Shown: positions 43,933-52,976 of the stretch, piece after piece
Layout of the letters: each line of letters begins with the position of its first letter
How positions within the stretch are numbered: position 1 is the stretch's first letter
Source of the DNA: Candidatus Gastranaerophilales bacterium
GTDB lineage: Bacteria; Cyanobacteriota; Vampirovibrionia; Gastranaerophilales; Gastranaerophilaceae
Length of the DNA stretch: 64,000 nucleotides
Direction: 5' to 3'
NCBI GenBank assembly: GCA_944327225.1
Contig: CALVGZ010000003.1
Span: 84,496-148,495 of the forward strand
Notes under the pieces: generated by a model
Seen by the model: the letters and a program-made list of their open reading frames with translations, nothing else
Told to the model about the DNA's origin: nothing
The model's database searches: none
Program-made: the position numbers and the translations under genes

Positions 43933-45056
43933 ATATTTACTTTGCACTTATTCAAAAAGAATTTTATCAAATTATAAGAGATTTTTCCAGTATACTTATA
44001 GCATTCATTCTACCGCTGATAATTCTTATTTTGTACAGATATGGCGTAAATTTAGACACTGTTAAAATAACACTCGGAATAAAAAACGATGACATAAATC
44101 CAAAATTATCAACATTAATAAATTCTTTTGATCACAGTGATTATATAAAAACCCAATATTTTTTTGACAAAGATAAAATGTATAAAAAAATACAAAACTC
44201 TTATCTTAAAGGGGCAATAATTTTTCCTAATGATTTTACAAAAAAACTCATAAAACAAAATAATGCAGATGTTTTTGTAATTACAGACGGATCGGAAGCC
44301 AATCTTGCAAATTATGTTCAAAATTATTGCTCGGAAATAGTAAAAAACTGGCTTATTAATTCTTCTGATTTTAAATATCAAACTTCAAAAGACCTGATTT
44401 CCGCAGATAACAGATTTTGGTACAATCAAGACATAAATTCACACCTTTTTATTCTCCCGGGCTCATTAGCAATCACTATGAATTTAATCGGAATGCTTCT
44501 TACCGCTCTTGTTATTTCAAGGGAATGGGAAAGAGGAACTATTGAGTCACTTTTTGCAACAAATATTTCAAGAATGAATTTTGTTATGGGAAAATATATA
44601 CCATATTTTATTTTAGGAATGTTGTCTTTGGCATTTAATGTTTTTTTATGTATAAAAATTTTTCAAATTCCCTTTAAAGGAAATATTTTAATTTTGTTTT
44701 TTGTAGGAGGATTATATTTATTTTGTTGCCTTGGAGTTGGTCTTGCAATAAGCTCATCTTACAAAGAACAATTTTCATCATCTCAAATGGCACTTTCTTT
44801 TGGACTTTTACCTGCATTAATGTTATCAGGGCTTATTTATCCGATTTCTTCCATGCCGGTCATTTTTCAATATTTAACTATGATTTTACCTCCCAGATAT
44901 TTTATAATTTTTATCCAAAGCGAATTTATGGCGGGAACAATTCCGAAAATCGTTATTATAAATTCAATTTTTATGAGTATTTTAGGAATATTATTATTCC
45001 TTTTAGTTTACAAAAACATAAATTTGAGGCTTGAAAAATGCAAAATACAATCATAA
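43929..45056 (+). CDS. ABC-2 type permease, first subunit (YbhS/YbhR-like)
   Basis: 375 residues. One helix near the N-terminus (about 22-40), a large extracytoplasmic domain (about 45-170), then five to six helices, including SREWERGTIESLFATNISR at the cytoplasmic gate and LSGLIYPISSMPVIFQYLT. Half of a heterodimeric exporter with the next gene. Overlaps the ATPase gene by four bases and the next permease by 19 bases. Confidence 0.9.
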   Translation: MNIYFALIQKEFYQIIRDFSSILIAFILPLIILILYRYGVNLDTVKITLGIKNDDINPKLSTLINSFDHSDYIKTQYFFDKDKMYKKIQNSYLKGAIIFPNDFTKKLIKQNNADVFVITDGSEANLANYVQNYCSEIVKNWLINSSDFKYQTSKDLISADNRFWYNQDINSHLFILPGSLAITMNLIGMLLTALVISREWERGTIESLFATNISRMNFVMGKYIPYFILGMLSLAFNVFLCIKIFQIPFKGNILILFFVGGLYLFCCLGVGLAISSSYKEQFSSSQMALSFGLLPALMLSGLIYPISSMPVIFQYLTMILPPRYFIIFIQSEFMAGTIPKIVIINSIFMSILGILLFLLVYKNINLRLEKCKIQS

Positions 45057-46156
45057 GAATAAAAGCAGCAATTAAAAAAGAGTTTCTTGCAATTTTTAAA
45101 GACCCAAAAAATAGAGCCTTAATTATTTTTCCGCCAATAATCCAGCTATTTATTTTTGCTCATGCTATAACCCTTGAAGTAAGAAACATAGATGTGTCAG
45201 TTCTTGACTATTCCAACACTCAATATTCAAGAGAACTTGTTTCAAGATTTTATAATTCAAAATGGTTCAGAAAAATACACTACAGAAAAACCCTAAAAGA
45301 ATTTAAAAATGACATAGATTTAAAAAACTCACAACTTGGAATAATAATTCAAAATGATTTTGCCAAAAAAATTAACGAAAAAACTCCAACAGAAATTCTG
45401 ATTATAACAGACGGAAGGCAAACAAACTCTGCAAGCATAATTTCAGGATATGCAAGTCAAATAATAGGAATATATAACAATGAACTTGAAAAAAAATTAA
45501 ACATCAAAAAAACACAAATTAATGTTATTACAAGAAATTGGTTTAACCCAAATATAGAATATAAATGGTTCTTAACAGTAAGTATGATTGTTATGTTATC
45601 CCTTGTTTTAAGTTTGCTTTTAAGTGCATTATCTATTGCAAGAGAAAGAGAGCTTGGAACTTTTGAACAACTCATGGTAAGCCCTTTGAATAACGATGAA
45701 ATATTAATTTCAAAAACCATACCGCCTTTAATTGTAGCACTTATTTCAAGTGGAATTATTACTTTAATAGTTGCCTATATTTTTAAAGTACCTTTTTCGG
45801 GTTCAATTATTTTATATCTGATTTCCACATTTATTTCATTATTTTCTATAATAGGAGTCGGGCTTTTTATATCATCTCTCGCTTATACTCAACAACAGGC
45901 AATTTTAGGAGTTTTTGCATTTCAAATGCCTGCAGTACTGTTATCAGGATTTGTTTCACCAATTGAAGATATGCCAAAATTTTTTCAATACATAAGTTCA
46001 CTTAACCCCCTAAGGTACTATATGCTTATAATTAAAGGGATATATTTTAAAAATATGGATATTATAACAGTATTTAAAAACTTAATCCCGCTAATTATTA
46101 TTGCAATAATCACGCTTTCAATTGCAAGGTGGAGTTTTAAAAGAAAAATGGAATAA
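45038..46156 (+). CDS. ABC-2 type permease, second subunit (YbhR/YbhS-like)
   Basis: 372 residues, same architecture as its neighbour: ALIIFPPIIQLFIFAHAI helix, extracytoplasmic domain, and the conserved ARERELGTFEQLMVSPLN gate and LLSGFVSPIEDMPKFFQYIS. Completes the YbhFSR-like pump. The operon ends at a strong terminator. Confidence 0.9.
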   Translation: MQNTIIRIKAAIKKEFLAIFKDPKNRALIIFPPIIQLFIFAHAITLEVRNIDVSVLDYSNTQYSRELVSRFYNSKWFRKIHYRKTLKEFKNDIDLKNSQLGIIIQNDFAKKINEKTPTEILIITDGRQTNSASIISGYASQIIGIYNNELEKKLNIKKTQINVITRNWFNPNIEYKWFLTVSMIVMLSLVLSLLLSALSIARERELGTFEQLMVSPLNNDEILISKTIPPLIVALISSGIITLIVAYIFKVPFSGSIILYLISTFISLFSIIGVGLFISSLAYTQQQAILGVFAFQMPAVLLSGFVSPIEDMPKFFQYISSLNPLRYYMLIIKGIYFKNMDIITVFKNLIPLIIIAIITLSIARWSFKRKME

Positions 46157-46160
46157 AACA

Positions 46161-46190
46161 AAAAAGTGGCTTAAATAAGCCACTTTTTTG
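46161..46190. terminator. Strong bidirectional terminator after the efflux operon
   Basis: AAAAAGTGGCTT and AAGCCACTTTTT form a 12-base stem around AAAT, with A-run upstream and T-run downstream. It serves both the efflux operon and the convergent gene ending at 46207. Confidence 0.85.
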
Positions 46191-46206
46191 TTTTTAACTG
46201 CTTTAA

Positions 46207-47322
46207 TTAAATAGAATCATCCAATAATCTATATTCACCAAATGCTTGCAATACTCCTATTACATTTTCATATCCATATTGTTGAACTAATGTATTATAA
46301 CTTGCACCATCTTCAATTAAAGCTGCATATATTGCTTTTTGTTTTGCAGATAAACCGCTAAGTACAGTTTTAACCAATCCGCCGTTTGCTTTAATATTCG
46401 CTTTTAACGTTTCTAGTATTCCTTGACCACCTTTATTTTTCAATAAGCTTGAAATACTAGCTTTAATGTTACTTGGTTTTAATGCACTTCTTACATTTGT
46501 TCCAAATTCAGACAAACTATCAGCTGTAGCCTTTACTTCCGGTGAACTATACTTTTCAAGCATAGTTAATTTTCTTTGTTGAGCAAGTTCTTCTGACGTT
46601 AAAGCACCTTTTTGATTTGCTACCGCTTTTCTGGTATTATTCAATTCTCTAGCATCTAAGAACGTTCTTACATTTGACTTTAATTTTGCAAAATTATTTT
46701 TACTTGAAGATATCATATCTTTGCCTAAAGCCTTCAAATATCCTAAAGGATTGCTTGTAAATGATGAAGTTTCTTTAAATGTAGATAACGCTCCGGCAGA
46801 AGAAGAATTTTGTACTGCTTTAACTGAACTCTTTGCCCCAAAAATAGATAAACCTAATGTTAAACCGCCTTCACCAACTTGTTCCCAGGCGTCTTTTGCT
46901 TCTGCGTCGGTATCGGCATTCAAAGCATTAACTACTCCCGAGGCAAGCTTCACACCACCTGTTACAATCCCAGCTCCTGCCAAAACAACACCTGCAGCAG
47001 GAAATACTGCACAAGCAGCTACCGTACCAATTGATAACAATGTTTTACCCAATGAAAAATTGCCATTTGAATCAGTAAATGCACCCTTTATGCCATTTAT
47101 TATGCTTTTTCCAGCTCCTTCAATAATATTTCCTATCGCACTAAAAAACCCTATTTTTCCGTCATCTTTCCCATCAGTACATGTATTACCTGATTCAGAA
47201 ACTTCCGTAAAAACCGAGTCTGCTGCACTTGATTGCCGAGCTTGTTGTGCGGCCATTCTTCTTCTTTGATTAGCAATATAGCTTTCATTAAGATCTTGGT
47301 ATTGAACCATTCCAACTGACAT
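46207..47322 (-). CDS. Hypothetical protein with glycine-rich hydrophobic segment
   Basis: 371 residues, no signal peptide. N-terminus Gln/Arg-rich and helical (YIANQRRRMAAQQARQ). Residues about 93-128 are glycine/alanine-rich and hydrophobic (AACAVFPAAGVVLAGAGIVT), a possible membrane-inserting or glycine-zipper segment. Then helical Ser/Lys-rich sequence and a C-terminal YGYENVIGVLQAFGEY motif. AGGAGG before the ATG is a strong ribosome site. I do not recognise a family; the make-up resembles secreted effectors or translocators, but nothing in the neighbourhood confirms that. Confidence 0.65.
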   Translation of the reverse strand: MSVGMVQYQDLNESYIANQRRRMAAQQARQSSAADSVFTEVSESGNTCTDGKDDGKIGFFSAIGNIIEGAGKSIINGIKGAFTDSNGNFSLGKTLLSIGTVAACAVFPAAGVVLAGAGIVTGGVKLASGVVNALNADTDAEAKDAWEQVGEGGLTLGLSIFGAKSSVKAVQNSSSAGALSTFKETSSFTSNPLGYLKALGKDMISSSKNNFAKLKSNVRTFLDARELNNTRKAVANQKGALTSEELAQQRKLTMLEKYSSPEVKATADSLSEFGTNVRSALKPSNIKASISSLLKNKGGQGILETLKANIKANGGLVKTVLSGLSAKQKAIYAALIEDGASYNTLVQQYGYENVIGVLQAFGEYRLLDDSI

Positions 47323-47422
47323 CTAAAATATCCTCCTTTTTTTAAATGTAAACCCCTATGTTTATATAAAGTATTTCGTAATAACAGAATTGACTTATTT
47401 TATAAAATCTTATTAATTTTTA

Positions 47423-47452
47423 TTAACAATTAGCCAAGATGAGTAATATCAT
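47423..47452 (+). promoter_or_regulatory. Probable rubredoxin promoter
   Basis: TTAACA at 47423-47428 and TATCAT at 47447-47452, spacer 18, about 45 bases before the rubredoxin ATG. Confidence 0.45.
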
Positions 47453-47497
47453 TTATCTAAAATAAAAAGTAAAATTAAACAAAAAAAGGAGAAACCC

Positions 47498-47638
47498 ATG
47501 AAAAAATATGTTTGTAAAGTTTGCGGCTATATATATGACCCAAAAGAAAACAATAATATTGAATTTGAAGATTTAAAAGACGATTGGGTATGCCCCATTT
47601 GTCATGTACCCAAAGAAGAATTTTCTGAAGTGCTTTAA
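47498..47638 (+). CDS. Short rubredoxin, 46 residues
   Basis: ATG at 47498 after AAAGGAG. Iron ligands Cys6, Cys9, Cys32 and Cys35 lie in [12 protein letters not shown] and [10 protein letters not shown] normal rubredoxin is 52-54 residues; here the loop between the two knuckles is about seven residues shorter and the second knuckle is CPICH instead of CPxCG. It should still bind one Fe(Cys)4 and carry electrons, a plausible partner for the desulfoferrodoxin at 54.1 kb. Single gene. Confidence 0.9.
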   Translation: MKKYVCKVCGYIYDPKENNNIEFEDLKDDWVCPICHVPKEEFSEVL

Positions 47639-47709
47639 ATTTAAAAAAATAAATATAGAATTTTTTTTTCTTTTTTGCTTATATAGGAATTGGCAAAAAT
47701 AAAAAAATC

Positions 47710-48369
47710 ATGTTAATAGATAATAAAACATACTTTAATTTTAAATCTTACAGGGATTTTAAAAATAAAACAAAAGAAAATATAAAGCAGCAAAAGTTTC
47801 ACCTAAGGCCATTAGCAGGAGCTGTGATTGGAGCGGGTGCTGCGATGGTTGTGTCTTCTAAATTATTTAAACATTCTCTTATACCCGATACATCCAAACT
47901 GAAAAAATCGACTCTAAGAGATGTTACAGAAATGCTTTTGATGGCAGGCGGTGCAAATATTGGCGGAGTTATTGCCGGTTCAGTTGATGCAACCAAAAAA
48001 CAAAAAAAGAAAAAACAAAAAGAAGCCGCTTTTCAAATAATGAATACATCCATTCCGATGTTAATGGTAACAGGTGCAATAAAAACTTGTGAAAGCGTTA
48101 AATCCCTTAATAAAAATTCGTCAAAAATTATTGCTTCTATAATAGCTATGATATCGGGAGCGGCTATTGCAACAGGGATCACTAATGCTACCAAAAAAGA
48201 AAACGAGCCTGAAAGAAAATATACTATAAAAGATTCTCTTGCAAACTTTGATGATATAGTTGCAACAATCAAACTGGGCTTTAAAAAAATAGCAAAAATT
48301 ATACCTGTTGACGTTTTGCTTCCTATTATTTATGTTTACAACGGCTACAGATCCGGAAGCAAAGAATAA
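47710..48369 (+). CDS. Hypothetical protein with glycine-rich hydrophobic segments
   Basis: 219 residues. Basic N-terminus (about 1-33), then hydrophobic glycine/alanine-rich stretches at about 36-55 (LAGAVIGAGAAMVVSS), 78-93 (LLMAGGANIGGVIAGS), 115-130 and 138-160, separated by a lysine block (KKQKKKKQKEA). A membrane-associated protein seems likely. No homologous family recognised. No good ribosome site. No terminator separates it from rubredoxin upstream; metG downstream has its own promoter. Confidence 0.6.
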   Translation: MLIDNKTYFNFKSYRDFKNKTKENIKQQKFHLRPLAGAVIGAGAAMVVSSKLFKHSLIPDTSKLKKSTLRDVTEMLLMAGGANIGGVIAGSVDATKKQKKKKQKEAAFQIMNTSIPMLMVTGAIKTCESVKSLNKNSSKIIASIIAMISGAAIATGITNATKKENEPERKYTIKDSLANFDDIVATIKLGFKKIAKIIPVDVLLPIIYVYNGYRSGSKE

Positions 48370-48389
48370 TTTTTAAACATATTTTTTTA

Positions 48390-48398
48390 TGCTATAAT
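48390..48398 (+). promoter_or_regulatory. Extended -10 of metG
   Basis: TGCTATAAT at 48390-48398 (TG-n-TATAAT), about 31 bases before the metG ATG at 48430. Confidence 0.55.
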
Positions 48399-48429
48399 CC
48401 CTTATGTCGATTAAATGCAGGGATTAAAA

Positions 48430-49989
48430 ATGGAAAAATTTTATACAACAACAGCAATAGACTATGTAAACGGTGCTCCTCATATAGGTCATGCCTATGA
48501 AAAAATCTTAACGGATGTAATAACAAGACATTTTAGTCAAAGAACAAATGATGCCTATATGTTAACAGGTACTGATGAACATGGTATTAAAATACAAAAA
48601 ACATCAGCAAAAGCAAATATTTCCCCGAAAGAATTTTGCGACACAAATGCTAAAAAATTCATGGACTGTTGGAAACTGCTCGATATAAATTATTCTCAAT
48701 TCATCAGAACAACGGATGATTATCATAAAAAAACCGTTCAAAAAATATTCAAAAAACTTGTCGAAAAAGGAGATATATATAAAAATTCATACACAGGACT
48801 ATATTGTTCAGGTTGTGAAGCTTTTTTAGCAGAAAAAGACTTGGATGAAAACGGATGTTGCCCTATTCACAAGAAAAAACCCGAACAAGTATCCGAAGAA
48901 AATTATTTCTTTAAATTAACAAAATACAAAGATGCTATTTTAAAGCATATAAAACAAAATCCTGATTTTATTATCCCTGATTTTAGGGCAAATGAAGTTA
49001 TAAATCAACTCGAAAACATTGAAGACATCTCTGTTTCAAGAGCTAAAACAAGTGTAAATTGGGGAATAGATGTACTTGATGACGAGCAACAAGTCATATA
49101 TGTTTGGATTGACGCACTTTCAAACTATATAACGGCACTCGGATATGATACAGAAAATCCATCGGAAAAATTTAAAAAATATTGGCCTGCAGATGTTCAA
49201 ATTATCGGAAAGGATATTTTAAAATTCCACAGTATATACTGGCTTGCAATTTTAATGGCACTCGAACTCCCCCTTCCAAAACATATACTAGCTCATGGCT
49301 GGATTACAATTGATGAAGCTAAAATGTCAAAATCTCTTGGAAACGTTGTTTCACCCGAAAACGTTATGAAAGCATACGAATTGACAAATTCAGATGCCTT
49401 TAGATACTATATGGCAACAGCAGCACCTGTAGGTCGTGACGGCAATTATTCGGACTTGGATTTTAAAGAAAAAGTTAATGCACATCTTGCAAATTCAATG
49501 GGCAACCTTTTAAACAGAACATTATCCATGCTTGTTAAATACTTTAACGGGGAAATCAAACCCGAATTTATTAGAACTTCACCGCTTTTTGATGAAGCAA
49601 TAAAAACAATTCAAGAAGTAAAACATCATTTTGATTATTTTGAAGTCCAAGAAGCAAGTTTAAAAATTAATGAACTTATTGATAAAACAAATAAATTTGT
49701 GACAGATAATGCTCCTTGGACACTTGCAAAAGAAGAAAAAATGGAACAATGTGGAAATGTTTTATATACAGTACTTGAAATTATGTGTGTAATATCGTCT
49801 TTAATATATCCATATTGTCCAAATATTGCAAATGCAATGGCAAAACAACTAAAATACGATATCAACACAAAATTGGACAACATTAAAATCAGTAATATAA
49901 AAGAAGGTAAATTAATTTCAAAAGAAGAAATTACTCCCGTATTTTTGAGAATAGACAGTGAACTTGCAGACAAAAAAAATAAATCATAA
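48430..49989 (+). CDS. metG: Methionine-tRNA ligase
   Basis: 519 residues from ATG 48430, chosen over 48415 because AGGGA lies eight bases before it. Charges tRNA-Met. HIGH-type motif in NGAPHIGHAYEKI, a zinc knuckle starting YCSGCEAFL, KMSKS in DEAKMSKSLGNVV, and the anticodon-binding helical domain (about 365-519). The C-terminal EMAP-like tRNA-binding domain of longer MetG is absent. Its end overlaps the convergent permease stop by six bases. Confidence 0.97.
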   Translation: MEKFYTTTAIDYVNGAPHIGHAYEKILTDVITRHFSQRTNDAYMLTGTDEHGIKIQKTSAKANISPKEFCDTNAKKFMDCWKLLDINYSQFIRTTDDYHKKTVQKIFKKLVEKGDIYKNSYTGLYCSGCEAFLAEKDLDENGCCPIHKKKPEQVSEENYFFKLTKYKDAILKHIKQNPDFIIPDFRANEVINQLENIEDISVSRAKTSVNWGIDVLDDEQQVIYVWIDALSNYITALGYDTENPSEKFKKYWPADVQIIGKDILKFHSIYWLAILMALELPLPKHILAHGWITIDEAKMSKSLGNVVSPENVMKAYELTNSDAFRYYMATAAPVGRDGNYSDLDFKEKVNAHLANSMGNLLNRTLSMLVKYFNGEIKPEFIRTSPLFDEAIKTIQEVKHHFDYFEVQEASLKINELIDKTNKFVTDNAPWTLAKEEKMEQCGNVLYTVLEIMCVISSLIYPYCPNIANAMAKQLKYDINTKLDNIKISNIKEGKLISKEEITPVFLRIDSELADKKNKS

Positions 49990-50979
49990 ACTTATATAAT
50001 GTTTTATAAGTTCAACAATACTTTCATATTGATTTATAACAAAAACAACTGTAATAGAAACCACAAGTCCAAATATAGCCTTCGATAAATCTTTTATTAA
50101 ATGTTTATATACTTTCTTTTCGGTGATAAAGCGCAATCTGTTGTAAAGTGCAATTTCTCTGCCTGCCAACATCCCCAAAAATACCCAAGTAGTAGACATT
50201 GGAATATTATTTACATTTTGAAAATATAAAAGTATTAATGCGTATACGCAATCTATAATAGTTGCACTTCTAGGGTCTTGAGTATTTGTTTTCAATTTAA
50301 CTATATTTTGAATTTCTCCGCCTCTTTTACAACACAATATAAAAAGTAAAGCCAAAAATACCGATAGGCTTAATATAAGTTGAAATAAAGTTAATTTTCT
50401 AGGTAGATATATAAACAATACAGCTCCATCTTGCAATAACCAAGCACTCCATAAAAAAGCAGTAGAAAGCCATTTTGCAACAATCCAAGGTGTTGAAATC
50501 GGTTTATTTTTCATATATAGAAATATTTTTTCAACTCTGCGTGCAATAAAGAAATATAAAACCAACGAAACAATTAAAGCTGATACATAACCAACAAAAG
50601 ACTTTGCAATCATTAAACCAATAACGGTGTTTGACGAAAAAACACTTACAATTAAAAAAGCAGTTGCAACAGGAATACCTTTTTTTGTTAAATATAAAAG
50701 CACCAACGGGGGTAATATATGCCACCAATAAAATGTTTGAGCATGTGGGATTCTATCCAACCTTCCAAAAGCCATATCCCCATCATTTACAATCCAACCG
50801 ATTGTAAAAGTTAAAACCATAACAAAACCGACATAAAGCCATATCTGCCAGACGGGTCTATTTTTTGTAGTATTTAAAAAAGTACCCAAAGTTTGTATAG
50901 CATCGTTAGAAACACAAGCATAAAGGGACAATAAAAACCCTGTAATCATAAATATGAAGCTTGGTGTAATTTCTATCAT
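49984..50979 (-). CDS. PiT-like (inorganic phosphate transporter family) permease
   Basis: 331 residues, about nine hydrophobic helices. The two inverted-repeat signatures of PiT transporters can be seen in degenerate form: SNDAIQTLGTFL near residue 25 and NIPMSTTWVFLGMLAGREIAL near 260. Shorter than standard PiT proteins and lacking the large loop. Probably transports phosphate or a similar anion with Na+ or H+, but specificity is uncertain. 17 bases downstream of yebC and in the same orientation. Confidence 0.6.
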   Translation of the reverse strand: MIEITPSFIFMITGFLLSLYACVSNDAIQTLGTFLNTTKNRPVWQIWLYVGFVMVLTFTIGWIVNDGDMAFGRLDRIPHAQTFYWWHILPPLVLLYLTKKGIPVATAFLIVSVFSSNTVIGLMIAKSFVGYVSALIVSLVLYFFIARRVEKIFLYMKNKPISTPWIVAKWLSTAFLWSAWLLQDGAVLFIYLPRKLTLFQLILSLSVFLALLFILCCKRGGEIQNIVKLKTNTQDPRSATIIDCVYALILLYFQNVNNIPMSTTWVFLGMLAGREIALYNRLRFITEKKVYKHLIKDLSKAIFGLVVSITVVFVINQYESIVELIKHYISL

Positions 50980-50996
50980 AAAACCTTCAAAATAAA

Positions 50997-51791
50997 TTAT
51001 ACATCAAGTGAATTCATTATTTCATCGCTTGCTTCAAAATTTGAATATACATTTTGAACATCATCATGTTCATCCAGTTTTTCCAAAAGAAGAACTACCT
51101 TCTTTGCAATATTTACGTCAGTTACTTCGTTAGAATTGGATGGAATTCTTGTAAGTTCCGAGCTTTTTAATTTATAACCCAACTTTTCCAATCCTTCTGC
51201 TGTCATTTGCAAATCTTCGGTTGTTGTTTTAATTTTATAATCACCATCTTCTTCATCTTCCCATACATCCATAGGATCAAATTCCATACAATCTTCAAAA
51301 AGCTTATCAAAATCAAACATTTTGACTTCTTCTTTAGAACGTTTATTGGCTTCAACAGGTTTATCAATTGAAATTAATCCGCAAGGCTCAAATATCCATC
51401 CTACACAACCTGTTTCACCCAAATTTCCACCGAATTTAGTAAAATAACTTCTAATGTCTCCTGCTGTTCTGTTTCTGTTATCGGTTGCCGCTTCTATAAA
51501 TATTGCGACCCCACCCGCACCGTAACCTTCATAAGTAATTTCTTCGAAATTATCACCCTGAGCATTTCCACAACCTTTATCAATAGCTCTTTTTATTGTA
51601 TCATTTGGAAGTCCGCCGGCTTTTGCTTTTTCAACAGCAGTTCTCAATCGAAAATTACCATTTAAATCTCCGCCGCCAATTTTTGCAGCTATAATTATTT
51701 CCCTTGAAAATTTTGCAAAATTAGCACCTCTCAGTGCATCTGTTTTTGCTTTTTTATGCTTTATATTTGCCCATTTTGAATGCCCTGACAT
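50997..51791 (-). CDS. yebC: YebC/PmpR (TACO1) family regulator
   Basis: 264 residues. Begins MSGHSKWANIKHKKAKTDA, the invariant YebC start, with GLPNDTIKRAIDKG and ITYEGYGAGGVAIFIEA following. Members act as transcription regulators or help ribosomes at difficult sequences. Slightly longer than the usual ~245 residues because of an insert around 145-180 (FDFDKLFEDCMEFDPMDVWE). The ribosome site AAGGAA is inside a nine-base inverted repeat (51798-51842). Confidence 0.96.
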   Translation of the reverse strand: MSGHSKWANIKHKKAKTDALRGANFAKFSREIIIAAKIGGGDLNGNFRLRTAVEKAKAGGLPNDTIKRAIDKGCGNAQGDNFEEITYEGYGAGGVAIFIEAATDNRNRTAGDIRSYFTKFGGNLGETGCVGWIFEPCGLISIDKPVEANKRSKEEVKMFDFDKLFEDCMEFDPMDVWEDEEDGDYKIKTTTEDLQMTAEGLEKLGYKLKSSELTRIPSNSNEVTDVNIAKKVVLLLEKLDEHDDVQNVYSNFEASDEIMNSLDV

Positions 51792-51797
51792 ATTCAG

Positions 51798-51842
51798 TTC
51801 CTTATCTTATCTTTTTCTTAATTAAATCATGAGGATAAGGAA
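51798..51842 (-). promoter_or_regulatory. Inverted repeat sequestering the yebC ribosome site
   Basis: On the minus strand TTCCTTATC (complement of 51834-51842) can pair over nine bases with GATAAGGAA (complement of 51798-51806), 27-base loop. The second arm contains the AAGGAA six bases before the yebC ATG. Confidence 0.5.
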
Positions 51843-51904
51843 TTATCAAGAATATTAGTTTCTTTTTTATTTTTAAATATTTTTCTTTTTGTTAAAATAA
51901 ACTT

Positions 51905-52366
51905 ATGCAAAATGAATTATCAAGAATAGATTATATAAGAGAATTAATAGCGGATTGCAGATATGATGATGCAATGGAGATGTTATCCGTTGCAACCGAA
52001 GAAGAACCTGACAACATCGATTACAACTATGAATTAGCCAGAATATTTATGGAGTTGGGTAATTACGCATCAGCAATTTCTAATTTAGAATTAGTAACAG
52101 AAAAAACAAGAAATCATCTGCTTTTTTATATGCTGGGTGAAGCCTATCAAGCTGACGATCAAATAGATAAAGCAATTGGAGCATATTTAAAATCCATAAT
52201 GCTAAATGAAAAATTTGCACTAAGTTATAAAAAATTAGGGATTCTTTTTCTCGGAAGAAATGATAAAATTTCTGCCGTTGAATATTTTGAAGACTATCTG
52301 AAATTAGACATACCTGAAGATGAAAAAGAATCGGTAAGAAAAATTTTAGATAGGATTAAAAAATGA
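51905..52366 (+). CDS. Tetratricopeptide-repeat protein
   Basis: 153 residues, no signal peptide, so cytoplasmic. Four TPR-like helical pairs from about residue 8 on: NYELARIFMELGNYASAISN, HLLFYMLGEAYQADDQIDKA and ALSYKKLGILFLGRNDKISA are the clearest. TAAAAT at 51893-51898 is only six bases before the ATG and there is no ribosome site, so the message may be leaderless. Overlaps the glutaredoxin gene (ATGA). Confidence 0.85.
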   Translation: MQNELSRIDYIRELIADCRYDDAMEMLSVATEEEPDNIDYNYELARIFMELGNYASAISNLELVTEKTRNHLLFYMLGEAYQADDQIDKAIGAYLKSIMLNEKFALSYKKLGILFLGRNDKISAVEYFEDYLKLDIPEDEKESVRKILDRIKK

Positions 52367-52623
52367 CAAAACAAGTTAAAATTTACACTCTCGACTATTG
52401 TCCTTTTTGTCAAAAGGCAAAAATATTCTTAGATGAGCACAAAGTAAAATTTGAAGAAATCTCTTGCGAAGAAAATGAAGACGAAATGAGAGAAGAACTC
52501 ACAAAAGAATACAATCTTCCCTATCTTGCCACATTTCCTCAAATTATAATTGATGGCAAAAATATTGGCGGATATACGGATTTAGTTGAAAAATTTCAAA
52601 ATAATGAAATTTCTTTTGATTAA
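52363..52623 (+). CDS. Glutaredoxin
   Basis: 86 residues, typical GrxC-type length. Thiol-disulfide oxidoreductase with active site CPFC (residues 13-16, in LDYCPFCQKAK), cis-proline in TFPQIIIDGKNIGGYTDL. Translationally coupled to the TPR gene; its TTAA end also supplies the stop codon of the convergent thioredoxin gene. Confidence 0.93.
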   Translation: MTKQVKIYTLDYCPFCQKAKIFLDEHKVKFEEISCEENEDEMREELTKEYNLPYLATFPQIIIDGKNIGGYTDLVEKFQNNEISFD

Positions 52624-52943
52624 AGATACTTTTTAATATTAGAAGTTATGGCAGACTTTGCAAGCATCCCTACCATAACTTCTTTTACTATGCCTTCTTT
52701 AAAAACCAAAATGCTCGGTAATGCCGAAATACCATATTCCTTAGCTGTTTCCATATTTTTATCCGCATCAATTTTAACAAATTTAACGTTATCTTTAAAT
52801 TCACTCTGTAATTGTTCTAATACCGGGGCAAGTTTTCTGCAAGGTCCGCACCAAGGAGCCCAAAAATCAACTACGACAGGAACATCTGATTTAATTACAG
52901 TTTGTTCAAAATTATTATCATTTATTTCTAAAATTTCACTCAT
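52620..52943 (-). CDS. trxA: Thioredoxin
   Basis: 107 residues, standard length. Active site WCGPC in VVVDFWAPWCGPCRKLAP (about residue 32), cis-proline in ISALPSILVFKEG. General disulfide reductase. AAGGAG precedes the ATG. Divergent from nth with a 33-base gap and convergent with glutaredoxin, four-base overlap. Confidence 0.96.
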   Translation of the reverse strand: MSEILEINDNNFEQTVIKSDVPVVVDFWAPWCGPCRKLAPVLEQLQSEFKDNVKFVKIDADKNMETAKEYGISALPSILVFKEGIVKEVMVGMLAKSAITSNIKKYL

Positions 52944-52976
52944 GAAAAACTCCTTATTTTCTTGTATGATTATACC

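Noticed and set aside
47430..47437. TTAGCCAA upstream of rubredoxin and, on the minus strand near 54586, upstream of desulfoferrodoxin
   Set aside because: Eight bases shared at different distances from the -10 boxes; about two such matches are expected by chance in this window.
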